Below the pieces are notes generated by a model. That model saw only the letters and a program-made list of their open reading frames with translations. It made no database searches and had not been told where the DNA came from. 64,000 bases of DNA from Pseudomonas protegens. GTDB lineage: Bacteria; Pseudomonadota; Gammaproteobacteria; Pseudomonadales; Pseudomonadaceae. The DNA lies in the NCBI RefSeq assembly GCF_013407925.2, contig NZ_CP060201.1, positions 1,488,001-1,552,000 on the forward strand, read 5' to 3'. Below, piece after piece: positions 37,479-45,945 of this stretch; position 1 is the stretch's first letter, and each line of letters begins with the position of its first letter. A program made the position numbers and the translations under genes.

Positions 37479-38372
37479 GTGAGACTAGTCGACCTCTTGC
37501 GCCTGTTGTCACTGGCCGCCATCTGGGGCGCGAGCTTTTTGTTCATGCGCATCATCGCCCCGGTGCTGGGCAGCGTGCCCACGGCGTTTTTCCGGGTGTC
37601 GATCGCCGCGCTCGGGCTCTTGGTCATGCTGGCGCTGATGCGGGTCGACTGGAATTTTCGCGGCAAGCTCAAGACCGTGCTGCTGCTGGGCGTGATCAAC
37701 TCCGGAATCCCGGCAACCATGTATTCGGTGGCCGCCCAGGTGCTGCCCGCCGGCTACTCGGCGATCTTCAACGCCACCACGCCCTTGATGGGGGTGTTGA
37801 TCGGCGGGCTGTTCTTTCATGAGCGGCTGAGCCTGAGCAAGATCGCCGGCGTCTGCCTGGGCCTGTTCGGCGTCGGCATCCTGACCCGCGCCGGCCCCGT
37901 GGCCTTCGACCATGATCTGCTGCTGGGCGCCCTGTCCTGCTTGATGGCCACCACCTGCTACGGCTTTGCCGGGTTCCTCGCCCGGCGCTGGCTGGATCAG
38001 GCCGGCGGCCTGGACAGTCGCCTCTCGGCCCTGGGCAGTATGCTCGGGGCCAGCCTGCTGCTGTTGCCGCTGTTCGTCTACAACGCCATCAGCCAGCCGC
38101 CGGCCAGTTGGGGTGGCTGGAGCGTGTGGCTGTCGCTGCTGGGCTTGGGGCTGGGCTGCACGGCGTTTGCCTACGTGCTGTATTTCCGTCTGCTCAGCGC
38201 CATCGGTCCGGTGCGATCAATGACCGTGACCTTCATGATTCCGCCGTTCGGCGTGTTGTGGGGAGCCTTGCTGCTGGATGAGCCACTGTCCATGGCGCAC
38301 CTGTATGGCGGTGCGCTGATTGGCGTGGCGCTGTGGCTGGTGCTGCGGCCCACTGCAAAATCTGCCGCCTGA
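37479..38372 (+). CDS. EamA/DMT-family transporter
   Basis: Inner-membrane protein of 297 aa with ten helices in two EamA repeats (AAIWGASFLFMRIIAPVLG at helix 1; IPPFGVLWGALLLDEPLS in repeat 2). It probably exports a small metabolite. I chose the GTG at 37479 because AAGGAA precedes it and the product then starts with a short cytoplasmic tail; the upstream ATG would add 17 polar residues. It follows the chemoreceptor gene by 71 nt, possibly in the same transcript. Confidence 0.85.
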   Translation: MRLVDLLRLLSLAAIWGASFLFMRIIAPVLGSVPTAFFRVSIAALGLLVMLALMRVDWNFRGKLKTVLLLGVINSGIPATMYSVAAQVLPAGYSAIFNATTPLMGVLIGGLFFHERLSLSKIAGVCLGLFGVGILTRAGPVAFDHDLLLGALSCLMATTCYGFAGFLARRWLDQAGGLDSRLSALGSMLGASLLLLPLFVYNAISQPPASWGGWSVWLSLLGLGLGCTAFAYVLYFRLLSAIGPVRSMTVTFMIPPFGVLWGALLLDEPLSMAHLYGGALIGVALWLVLRPTAKSAA

Positions 38373-38444
38373 AGCAGCGCCTGGTTCTGATCAGCCTGCG
38401 ACCCGGTGTGCCTGGGGCTCCGAGTCGCAACACTGGCGGCGGCC

Positions 38445-38816
38445 CTATGGAACGCTCAGGGTAATCAGGTAAGTGCCGGAGGTCACCGCCTTGCCGGACT
38501 GATCGACGAAGGCGTACTGCTGGTCGTAGTAACGGCCCTGGGAACCACTGTCGGCCAGGAGCTTGAGCTTGACCGCGGAACGATCCACCGCGCTGACACT
38601 GGTCCCGACCCGGGTCACATCAATCGCCCCACCCCGTGACCCCTGAGGGCACTGGCGCAGACTCAAGCCGGTGCTGGCAGCGCTGGACGCGCAATTGGAC
38701 TCGACAATACTGCCGGTAAAGCGGATGACGCCTTGCGCCACGGGAGCAGCGGCGAAGCAACTGCTCGACAGTCCCAAAAGCAAACCGAAAGCGGTTGAAG
38801 CGAACGTTACGTTCAT
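38445..38816 (-). CDS. Orphan fimbrial-type subunit
   Basis: Secreted protein of 123 aa. The signal peptide (1-22) ends in CFAAA, and the mature start (QGVIRFTGSIVESNC) is the classical N-terminus of type 1 (chaperone-usher) pilus subunits, with a second Cys near residue 56 that would close the conserved disulfide. It ends in beta strands (GTYLITLSVP). It is shorter than usual FimA (about 160-180 aa), and no chaperone or usher gene lies nearby, so it may be secreted by a distant system or have a different role. AAGGAGAG gives a strong ribosome site. It is flanked by an AT-rich gap. Confidence 0.78.
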   Translation of the reverse strand: MNVTFASTAFGLLLGLSSSCFAAAPVAQGVIRFTGSIVESNCASSAASTGLSLRQCPQGSRGGAIDVTRVGTSVSAVDRSAVKLKLLADSGSQGRYYDQQYAFVDQSGKAVTSGTYLITLSVP

Positions 38817-39028
38817 ACTGACTCTCCTTTGTTTAAGGACTATGTCGTCAGTCTAGGTACCGGCTTTAATTTTTAAGGTTTGTCTGATGGACTAATTTGG
38901 AATACCAAAAAAGAAGTCCAAACATCTGGTTATCAAAAGAACCTCTAGGGTTCGCTTCAGTCGCTCATTACGTGCACATGCAAGGTTTGAAATCAGACCT
39001 TTACTGACCGGCAAAGAACTACACGACG

Positions 39029-39056
39029 ATAGTGGCATCTAGCCACTATTCTTGCT
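39029..39056 (+). terminator. Terminator-like hairpin on the plus strand
   Basis: ATAGTGGC-ATCTA-GCCACTAT followed by a T-rich tail (TCTTGCTT). No annotated plus-strand gene ends here, so it may end an unannotated small RNA. Confidence 0.45.
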
Positions 39057-39089
39057 TATAGTCGATCATTAATTGAATCAATAATGGGC

Positions 39090-39118
39090 AAAAGCGGCCG
39101 AGCATTGCGCTCGGCCGC
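39090..39118 (-). terminator. Intrinsic terminator of the EamA gene
   Basis: GCGGCCGAGC-ATTGC-GCTCGGCCGC with four U after it in the minus-strand direction, 41 nt downstream of the EamA stop codon. Confidence 0.8.
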
Positions 39119-39158
39119 AGGTCTGGGCAACCACCGCGAAGATCGTCGCCCGCGACTA

Positions 39159-40022
39159 TCAGGCGCTCCGACGGAACACGAAGACCAGGCCGACAATGAT
39201 CAGGCCCATGCCCATCAGGCTCAGCCAGGCCAGACGATTGCCGAAAAACACAAAGTCCATCAGCGCGGTCACCGCCGGCACCAGATAGAACAGGCTGGTG
39301 ACATTCACCAGGTTGCCCTGAGCGATCAAGCGGTACAGCAACAGGGTGGCCAGCACCGACACCACCAGAGCCATCCACAGCAGCGCAATCACGAAGCCGG
39401 CGCTGTAGTCGACGTGAAACGGCTGGAACGGCACGAACAGCGCGCACAGCAGCAGGCCCGCCAGGTACTGCACCGGCAGAGTGCCCAAGGGGTTGTCGGT
39501 GATGCGCTTCTGCATGATCGAACCGGCCGTCATGCTGACCAGGGCCAGCAGGCCGCAAAGCATGCCGGAGACGGACATCCCCGCCATCCCGATGCCCTGG
39601 TACACCACCATGATCAGCCCGGCGAGCCCCAGGCCAAGGCCGAACAGGCGGCTCCAGGAACGCTGGCGCTCCATCAGCACCACGGTGAGGATCGGCTGCA
39701 CCCCCATGATGGTGGCCATCACGCCGGGGGTGACCTTCAGGTCCAGGGCCAGGAGGTAGAAGATCTGGTAGGCCCCCAGCAGCACCAACCCCGTGGCCAT
39801 GGCAAAGCCCATGGCCCGGCGTCCCCGGGGCAGCCGCAGCTTGAGCAGGGGCATGAGCAGCACCAGGCCGATCAAGGCGATGGCAAAGCGCAGCAGCAGG
39901 AAGGCAAAGGGCGAAGCGTGGGCCAGCCCCCATTTGGAGAAAATCGCGCCACTGCTCCAGAGCAGGACGAACAGGCTCGTGGAAGCCGCCGCCAACGCGG
40001 ATTTTTTGGACATGAGCAACAT
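39159..40022 (-). CDS. EamA/DMT-family transporter
   Basis: Inner-membrane protein of 287 aa with ten helices in two EamA repeats (LLWSSGAIFSKWGLAHASPF; LVPAVTALMDFVFFGNRLAW). A metabolite exporter of unknown substrate; the family is often called 'drug/metabolite'. The ATG at 40022 has AGGTGG at about 6 nt and is preferred over a GTG three codons upstream. It is not closely related to the other two EamA proteins in this window by eye. Confidence 0.85.
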   Translation of the reverse strand: MLLMSKKSALAAASTSLFVLLWSSGAIFSKWGLAHASPFAFLLLRFAIALIGLVLLMPLLKLRLPRGRRAMGFAMATGLVLLGAYQIFYLLALDLKVTPGVMATIMGVQPILTVVLMERQRSWSRLFGLGLGLAGLIMVVYQGIGMAGMSVSGMLCGLLALVSMTAGSIMQKRITDNPLGTLPVQYLAGLLLCALFVPFQPFHVDYSAGFVIALLWMALVVSVLATLLLYRLIAQGNLVNVTSLFYLVPAVTALMDFVFFGNRLAWLSLMGMGLIIVGLVFVFRRSA

Positions 40023-40120
40023 GAATACCACCTGTAATCAGGCAAGAAGCCAATTCAGCCGAGGCTGAAGTTCAGTAGTGTTTGGTTCAGGCGGGCACAG
40101 GGAACAGCAGCGGTTGCTGA

Positions 40121-40285
40121 TCAGCCCGAGAAGCCAACGCCCGGCGGTGATACGACTGCGTACACCGGCGTGCTACTGACAGGTGGGGGGTACTGACCGA
40201 TCTGCACAGGCTGCTGATTCCCGCACGGCACGACGCCAGCGTTGACCGCTGAAAGCACTACCGCGTTGAGGGGGGAAAAGGCCAT
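40121..40285 (-). CDS. Possible small protein of 54 aa
   Basis: Candidate frame starting MAFSPLNAVVLSAVNAGVVP, rich in V, P, S and G, with no recognised domain and no strong signal peptide or membrane helix. A purine-rich AAGAAAGA stretch lies upstream of the ATG. It lies in the 352-nt gap between the EamA gene and lpxO. Coding status is uncertain; it could also be untranslated. Confidence 0.3.
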   Translation of the reverse strand: MAFSPLNAVVLSAVNAGVVPCGNQQPVQIGQYPPPVSSTPVYAVVSPPGVGFSG

Positions 40286-40330
40286 GTGCTGATCTTTCTT
40301 GAAGGGAAAAAACCATGAGTCGGCTGACTC

Positions 40331-40360
40331 ATCGGGCGCCGAATGTAACCGGCGCCCGAT
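40331..40360. terminator. Hairpin after lpxO
   Basis: Perfect 11-bp stem ATCGGGCGCCG / CGGCGCCCGAT with an 8-nt loop, 14 nt after the lpxO stop. It has no U-tract; probably a 3'-end stabiliser or weak terminator. Confidence 0.55.
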
Positions 40361-40374
40361 ATTCATTGCAAGAC

Positions 40375-41313
40375 TTATCCGAACAGCCACTTCCACAAGA
40401 CCACCAGCACCAGCACCGCCAGCACCGGGCGCAGGATGCGGTAGAGCTTGGGATTGCGACGCTTCCACTGCTTGACCACGCCACTGAAGCTGTCGCTGAA
40501 ACGCTTGCTCCAGGCGTAGGCCTGGTTGATCCCGCCGACGCGCTCGTCGTCGAGGTTCTGTGGCGCGGTGGCGCGGCCCAGTTGCGCACTGACCCAGCGG
40601 TTGATGCGGGTCATCAGCGGGCTGCTCAACGGCCGTTCGATGTCGCAGAACAGAATGACCCGGGTGACGTCGGTTTCGTTCTTCACCCAGTGCACATAGG
40701 TTTCGTCGAACATCACGTCTTCACCGTCGCGCCAGGCGTATTCCTGGCCGTCGACGAAAATCCGGCAGGCATCGGAGTTGGGGGTCGACAGGCCCAGGTG
40801 ATAACGCAGGGACCCGGCAAAGGGATCGCGGTGCGGGTTGAGGTGGCTGCCACCAGGCAGCAGCGCGAACATGGCGCCCTTGACGTTGGGAATCGCGCTC
40901 ACCAGCTCGACGGTCTTCGGGCACAGCGCCTCGGCCGAAGGCAGCGGCTTGTCGTACCACTTGAGGTAGAAACGCTTCCAGCCCTTCTTGAAGAAGGAGC
41001 CGAAGCCGGCGTCGTTGTTCTTCTCCGCCGCGCGGATATAGCCCTCGTCGAACAGGTGCATGGCCTCTTCGCGGATCACTTCCCAGTTGTCCCGCAGGAT
41101 GTCCAGCTCGGGGAACTTGCTGCGATCCAGGTAAGGCTTGGAAGGCACCCCGGAGAACAGGTACATCAAGGCGTTATAGGGGGCGAACAGCGCCGAATGG
41201 TTGACGAACTGGCGCAGTACCGGCAGACGCGCCTTGCCGCGCAGATGCACGTAAAGGATGCTGCCGACGAACAGCGACAACACCGCGAACTTGGCGGCAA
41301 AGGAAAAGCTCAT
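40375..41313 (-). CDS. lpxO: Lipid A 2-hydroxylase (aspartyl beta-hydroxylase family)
   Basis: Fe(II)/2-oxoglutarate dioxygenase of 312 aa that adds a 2-hydroxyl to a lipid A acyl chain at the inner membrane. It has an N-terminal membrane helix (about 5-24), the double-stranded beta-helix core with iron ligands His161 and Asp163 (LNPHRDP) and His208 (ETYVHWV), an Arg-rich cosubstrate site, and a C-terminal hydrophobic helix (about 292-310). AAGGAG lies before the ATG. Pseudomonads may have two LpxO paralogues; this one cannot be assigned by eye. Transcribed alone, with a hairpin after its stop. Confidence 0.88.
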   Translation of the reverse strand: MSFSFAAKFAVLSLFVGSILYVHLRGKARLPVLRQFVNHSALFAPYNALMYLFSGVPSKPYLDRSKFPELDILRDNWEVIREEAMHLFDEGYIRAAEKNNDAGFGSFFKKGWKRFYLKWYDKPLPSAEALCPKTVELVSAIPNVKGAMFALLPGGSHLNPHRDPFAGSLRYHLGLSTPNSDACRIFVDGQEYAWRDGEDVMFDETYVHWVKNETDVTRVILFCDIERPLSSPLMTRINRWVSAQLGRATAPQNLDDERVGGINQAYAWSKRFSDSFSGVVKQWKRRNPKLYRILRPVLAVLVLVVLWKWLFG

Positions 41314-41529
41314 GCAACGACTCCTTGGAAATAGGCACCTGTGGGGGGAGTGTTCACCCGACCTGGCAGCCGGCAATGATAAACACTCCTGGACCCTGGA
41401 AAAACCCGCACGACTCAACATTCAGTGTTAACGGTCGTGCAACAAAGGCGCTTAAGTAGCACAAGCGGCCAGGCCCTTGCCTGATGTGGATCAGCATTCG
41501 CAGGCTCGCCGGCGAATGCCTGGGGGGCG

Positions 41530-42504
41530 TTACTGCTGGTTTTCCTGCTCGGTGAACAGGTCGCTGAACAGCATGCTCGACAGATAGCGCTCGCCGGAGT
41601 CCGGCAGGATCACCACGATGGTCTTGCCCTGCATTTCCGGGGTTTCCGCCAGACGCACCGCCACCGCCATGGCCGCACCGCAGGAAATCCCGCAGAGAAT
41701 CCCCTCTTCCTGCATCAGGCGCAGGGCCATGGCCTTGGACTCTTCATCGGTCACCAGCTCCACCCGGTCGACCATGTCCAGGTCGAGGTTCTTCGGCACA
41801 AAACCGGCGCCGATGCCCTGGATCTTGTGTTGGCCGGGCTTGATCTCGGCACCGGCGAGCTGCTGGCTGATCACCGGCGAAGTCGCCGGCTCCACCGCCA
41901 CCGAGAGGATCGGCTTGCCCTGGGTCTTCTTGATGTAGCGCGACACGCCGCTGATGGTGCCGCCGGTGCCGACCCCGGCCACCAGCACGTCCACCGCGCC
42001 GTCGGTGTCGTTCCAGATTTCCGGACCAGTGGTTTTCTCGTGGATCGCCGGGTTGGCCGGATTGTCGAACTGCTGCGGCATGAAGTACTTGGACGGATCG
42101 CTGGCGAGGATCTCGGCGGCCTTTTCAATCGCCCCCTTCATGCCCTTGGCCGGCTCGGTCAGCACCAGTTCCGCGCCCAGGGCCTTGAGCACCTTGCGCC
42201 GCTCGATGCTCATGGACGCCGGCATGGTCAGCATCAGCTTGTAGCCACGAGCCGCGGCAACGAAGGCCAGGCCGATCCCGGTATTGCCCGAGGTGGGCTC
42301 GACGATGGTCATGCCCGGCTTGAGCTTGCCGCTGCTCTCGGCGTCCCAGATCATGTTGGCGCCGATCCGGCACTTCACCGAGTAGCCCGGGTTGCGTCCT
42401 TCGATCTTGGCCAGGATGGTCACCCCGCGCGGGGCGATGCGGTTGATCTGCACCAAGGGCGTATTACCGATGGAATGGGCGTTGTCAGCAAAAATTCGGC
42501 TCAT
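41530..42504 (-). CDS. cysK: Cysteine synthase A (O-acetylserine sulfhydrylase)
   Basis: PLP enzyme of 324 aa that makes cysteine from O-acetylserine and sulfide. The PLP lysine is Lys44 (GYSVKCRIG), the substrate loop is TSGNTG (71-76), and the phosphate-binding loop is [10 protein letters not shown] (about 175-184). Length and the start [20 protein letters not shown] are of the CysK type rather than CysM. AAGGA precedes the ATG. It is divergent from the DUF748 gene. I recall the same cysK / DUF748 / MoxR order in P. aeruginosa (PA2707-PA2710 region). Confidence 0.93.
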   Translation of the reverse strand: MSRIFADNAHSIGNTPLVQINRIAPRGVTILAKIEGRNPGYSVKCRIGANMIWDAESSGKLKPGMTIVEPTSGNTGIGLAFVAAARGYKLMLTMPASMSIERRKVLKALGAELVLTEPAKGMKGAIEKAAEILASDPSKYFMPQQFDNPANPAIHEKTTGPEIWNDTDGAVDVLVAGVGTGGTISGVSRYIKKTQGKPILSVAVEPATSPVISQQLAGAEIKPGQHKIQGIGAGFVPKNLDLDMVDRVELVTDEESKAMALRLMQEEGILCGISCGAAMAVAVRLAETPEMQGKTIVVILPDSGERYLSSMLFSDLFTEQENQQ

Positions 42505-42631
42505 GGCTGGGTCCTTATGCAGCAGTGAAGAAGCTCCCAAGGGTATGCCTGGTGCCCTTGAGCGTCCAGTCGCGCCGAACGACTGCGATCGCAGGCAGTC
42601 AATGCCTGTATACGGCCGGAGACTGCTGATC

Positions 42632-43708
42632 ATGAAAGCTCGTTACCGTTGGCCCCTGTGGACCCTGGCAAGCCTGGTGGTGCTGCTGGTAGCCCTGCAC
42701 ATCGCCCTGCCCTACCTGGTGCGCGACTACCTGAATGACAAGCTGGCGGACATGGGCGACTACCGCGGACGCATCAGCGACATCGACCTGGCCCTGTGGC
42801 GCGGCGCCTACCGCATCAACGGCCTGGAGATCGTCAAGGTCAGCGGCCAGGTGCCGGTGCCCTTCGTCAAGGCGCCGCTGATCGACCTCTCGGTGAGCTG
42901 GCATTCACTTTGGTACGACCACGCCGTGGTGGCCAAGGCGCTGTTCGTCCAGCCGGAGCTGAACTTCGTCGACGGCGGCGCCGACCAGCAGGCCTCGCAG
43001 ACCGGTGCCGGCACCGACTGGCGGGCGCAGTTGGGCAAGCTGCTGCCCATCACCCTCGACGAAGTGCGGATCGAAGACGGCAAGATCCACTTTCGCAACT
43101 TCAACTCCAAGCCGCCGGTGAACATCGGTGCCACCCAGGTCAACGCCAGCTTCTACAACCTGACCAACGTGGTCGATAGCCAGGGCAAGCGCGACGCGCG
43201 CTTCAACGGCAAGGCCCTGCTCCAGGACCAGGCCCCGATGGAGAGCAGCGCCACCTTCGACCCCCTGAGCGACTTCGAGAACTTCCAGTTTCGCCTGCGG
43301 GCCCGGGACATCGAGCTCAAGCGCTTCAACGACTTCGCCTCGGCCTATGGCAAGTTCGATTTCAACGCCGGGCGCGGCGACGTGGTGATCGAAGCCCAGG
43401 CCGAGAAGGGCCAGTTGCACGGCTATATCAAGCCGTTGCTGCGAGACGTTGAAGTCTTCAACTGGCAGCAGGACGTGGAGAACCGCAACAAGAGCATTTT
43501 CCGCTCGGTATGGGAGGCCCTGGTGGGGGCCAGCGAAACCCTGCTGAAGAACCAGCGCAAGAACCAGTTCGCCACCCGGGTCGAACTCAGCGGCAGCGTG
43601 CATCGGCAAGATATCAGCGCGTTCTCCGCGTTTTTGCAGATTTTGCGCAATGGTTTCATCCAGGCTTTCAATGCCCGCTATGAACAGCCCAAGCCCTCGA
43701 CTGACTGA
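42632..43708 (+). CDS. DUF748-family envelope protein
   Basis: Protein of 358 aa with one N-terminal membrane anchor (about 7-30: [20 protein letters not shown]) and a large periplasmic region beginning [20 protein letters not shown]. The rest is repeated beta structure of the AsmA/DUF748 kind ([20 protein letters not shown]). Related proteins are thought to bridge the periplasm or regulate lipid traffic; that is an inference. The ATG at 42632 has GGAGA upstream. It diverges from cysK and ends with a hairpin before the MoxR gene. Confidence 0.82.
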   Translation: MKARYRWPLWTLASLVVLLVALHIALPYLVRDYLNDKLADMGDYRGRISDIDLALWRGAYRINGLEIVKVSGQVPVPFVKAPLIDLSVSWHSLWYDHAVVAKALFVQPELNFVDGGADQQASQTGAGTDWRAQLGKLLPITLDEVRIEDGKIHFRNFNSKPPVNIGATQVNASFYNLTNVVDSQGKRDARFNGKALLQDQAPMESSATFDPLSDFENFQFRLRARDIELKRFNDFASAYGKFDFNAGRGDVVIEAQAEKGQLHGYIKPLLRDVEVFNWQQDVENRNKSIFRSVWEALVGASETLLKNQRKNQFATRVELSGSVHRQDISAFSAFLQILRNGFIQAFNARYEQPKPSTD

Positions 43709-43718
43709 GTCACCCCGT

Positions 43719-43749
43719 GACGCTCCATTCAGAGACTGAATGGGGCGTC
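43719..43749 (+). terminator. Hairpin after the DUF748 gene
   Basis: 14-bp stem GACGCTCCATTCAG / CTGAATGGGGCGTC with an AGA loop and one G-T pair, 10 nt after the stop. It has no U-tract. Confidence 0.6.
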
Positions 43750-43849
43750 TACGTTCACAGTCGACCGGGCGCCGCGTTATAGTCGCGCATCGCATCTATT
43801 CAACCGACCTGCCCCGGGCAGCTCGCCGTCACCGTTCGAGGAATTGCAG

Positions 43850-44695
43850 ATGAAGTTCGAAGGCACCAGCGCATACGTCGCCACCGATGACCTGAAGCTG
43901 GCAGTCAACGCCGCCATCACCCTGGAGCGTCCGCTGCTGGTCAAGGGCGAACCCGGCACCGGCAAGACCATGCTCGCCGAGCAACTGGCCGAATCCTTCG
44001 GCGCCAAGCTGATCACCTGGCACATCAAGTCCACCACCAAGGCCCACCAGGGTCTGTACGAGTACGACGCGGTCAGCCGCCTGCGCGACTCGCAGCTGGG
44101 GGTGGACAAGGTCCACGACATCCGCAACTACCTGAAGAAGGGCAAGCTCTGGGAAGCCTTCGAATCCGAGGAGCGGGTGATCCTCTTGATCGACGAGATC
44201 GACAAGGCCGATATCGAGTTCCCCAACGACCTGCTGCAGGAACTCGACAAGATGGAGTTCTACGTCTACGAGATCGACGAAACCATCAAGGCCAAGCAGC
44301 GGCCGATCATCATCATTACCTCCAACAACGAGAAGGAACTGCCGGACGCCTTCCTGCGCCGCTGCTTCTTCCACTACATCGCCTTCCCCGACCGCAGCAC
44401 CCTGCAGAAAATCGTCGATGTGCATTACCCCGACATCAAGAAGGACCTGGTCAGCGAAGCCCTGGACGTGTTCTTCGACGTGCGCAAGGTGCCGGGCCTG
44501 AAGAAGAAGCCCTCGACCTCGGAACTGGTGGACTGGCTCAAGTTGCTGATGGCCGACAACATCGGCGAAGCGGTGCTGCGCGAACGTGATCCGACCAAGG
44601 CCATCCCGCCCCTGGCCGGCGCCCTGGTGAAGAACGAGCAGGATGTGCAGTTGCTCGAACGCCTGGCCTTCATGAGCCGTCGCGGTAATCGTTAA
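43850..44695 (+). CDS. MoxR-family AAA+ ATPase
   Basis: Chaperone-like ATPase of 281 aa. Walker A GEPGTGKT is at 33-40, Walker B ILLIDEID at 111-118, sensor 1 IITSNNEKELP and the arginine region DAFLRRCFFHY follow, and the C-terminal lid spans about 205-280. MoxR proteins help mature or insert cofactors into partner complexes together with a VWA protein, which is exactly the next gene, 12 nt downstream. GAGGA precedes the ATG. The client is unknown. Confidence 0.92.
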   Translation: MKFEGTSAYVATDDLKLAVNAAITLERPLLVKGEPGTGKTMLAEQLAESFGAKLITWHIKSTTKAHQGLYEYDAVSRLRDSQLGVDKVHDIRNYLKKGKLWEAFESEERVILLIDEIDKADIEFPNDLLQELDKMEFYVYEIDETIKAKQRPIIIITSNNEKELPDAFLRRCFFHYIAFPDRSTLQKIVDVHYPDIKKDLVSEALDVFFDVRKVPGLKKKPSTSELVDWLKLLMADNIGEAVLRERDPTKAIPPLAGALVKNEQDVQLLERLAFMSRRGNR

Positions 44696-44707
44696 GAGGC
44701 TGATGCC

Positions 44708-45886
44708 ATGTTGCTCAACCTGTTCAATGAAATGCGCGCGGCCAAGGTGCCGGTGTCGGTGCGCGAGCTGCTGGACCTGATCAACGCGCTCAAGCAGCGC
44801 GTGATCTTCGCCGACATGGACGAGTTCTACTACCTCGCCCGGGCGATCCTGGTGAAGGACGAACGGCATTTCGACAAGTTCGACCGGGCCTTCGGCGCCT
44901 ACTTCAACGGCCTGGAAAAACTCGACGACCACCTGCAGGCGCTGATCCCCGAGGATTGGCTGCGCAAGGAGTTCGAGCGTTCGCTGACCGATGAAGAGCG
45001 GGCGCAGATCCAGTCCCTGGGCGGCCTGGACAAGCTCATCGAAGAATTCAAGAAGCGCCTGGAAGAACAGAAGGAACGCCACGCCGGCGGCAACAAGTGG
45101 ATCGGCACCGGCGGCACCAGCCCGTTCGGCTCCGGCGGCTTCAACCCCGAAGGCATTCGCGTCGGCGATGCCGGCAAGCGCCAGGGCAAGGCGGTGAAAG
45201 TCTGGGACCAGCGCGAATACAAGAACCTCGACGACTCGGTGGAGCTGGGCACCCGCAACATCAAGGTGGCCCTGCGCCGGCTGCGCAAGTTCGCCCGCCA
45301 GGGCGCCGCGGAGGAGCTGGACATCGACGGCACCATCGACCACACCGCCCGCGACGCCGGGCTGCTGAACATCCAGATGCGCCCGGAACGGCGCAACAGC
45401 ATCAAGCTGCTGTTGCTGTTCGACATCGGCGGCTCCATGGATGCCCACGTAAAAATCTGCGAGGAACTGTTCTCGGCCTGCAAGACCGAGTTCAAGCACC
45501 TGGAGTACTACTACTTCCACAACTTCATCTATGAGTCGGTGTGGAAGAACAACCTGCGCCGCGGTTCCGAGCGCACCTCGACCCAGGACCTGCTGCACAA
45601 GTACGGCGCCGACTACAAAGTGATCTTCGTCGGGGATGCCGCCATGGCGCCCTATGAAATCACCCAGGCCGGCGGCAGCGTCGAGCACTGGAACGAAGAA
45701 GCCGGCTATGTGTGGATGCAGCGCTTCATGGAGAAGTACAAGAAGCTCATCTGGATCAACCCCTACCCCAAGGACACCTGGGGCTACACCGCTTCGACCA
45801 ACATCGTCCGCGAGTTGATCGAAGACCAGATGTACCCGCTGACCTTGCGCGGCCTGGAAGAAGGCATGCGCTTTTTGTCCAAATGA
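44708..45886 (+). CDS. VWA-domain protein (CoxE-like), partner of MoxR
   Basis: Protein of 392 aa with an N-terminal helical region (about 1-110, with EEFKKRLEEQKERHAGGNKW) and a C-terminal von Willebrand A domain whose metal site is DIGGS (239-243) in LLLFDIGGSMDAHVK. It lacks signal peptide and membrane segments, so it works in the cytoplasm with the MoxR ATPase encoded just before it. CoxE/YehP-like proteins form such pairs. The 3' end is directly followed by a REP pair. Confidence 0.9.
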   Translation: MLLNLFNEMRAAKVPVSVRELLDLINALKQRVIFADMDEFYYLARAILVKDERHFDKFDRAFGAYFNGLEKLDDHLQALIPEDWLRKEFERSLTDEERAQIQSLGGLDKLIEEFKKRLEEQKERHAGGNKWIGTGGTSPFGSGGFNPEGIRVGDAGKRQGKAVKVWDQREYKNLDDSVELGTRNIKVALRRLRKFARQGAAEELDIDGTIDHTARDAGLLNIQMRPERRNSIKLLLLFDIGGSMDAHVKICEELFSACKTEFKHLEYYYFHNFIYESVWKNNLRRGSERTSTQDLLHKYGADYKVIFVGDAAMAPYEITQAGGSVEHWNEEAGYVWMQRFMEKYKKLIWINPYPKDTWGYTASTNIVRELIEDQMYPLTLRGLEEGMRFLSK

Positions 45887-45891
45887 ACCCG

Positions 45892-45945
45892 TTCGCCGGC
45901 AAGCCGGCTCCTACAAGACAGTGTAGGAGCCAGCTTGCTGGCGAA
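45892..45945. repeat. REP pair (family B)
   Basis: Inverted copies of TTCGCCGGCAAGCCGGCTCC-type REP (45892-45915 and 45922-45945) separated by only 6 nt. The stop codon and last codons of pxpC lie inside it. A related pair is at 50760-50842. Confidence 0.85.

Larger units (their letters stand above)
38817..39158. other. AT-rich gene-free stretch, possible small RNA
   Basis: Distinctly AT-rich stretch of 342 nt between the fimbrial gene and the EamA gene, both on the minus strand. No coding frame is convincing. Part of it must hold the fimbrial promoter. It also contains a plus-strand terminator-like hairpin (39029-39056) although no plus-strand gene precedes it. Confidence 0.45.

Noticed and set aside
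41827..42528. Plus-strand frame over cysK
   Set aside because: Antisense to a clear cysK gene, with no ribosome site or domain.
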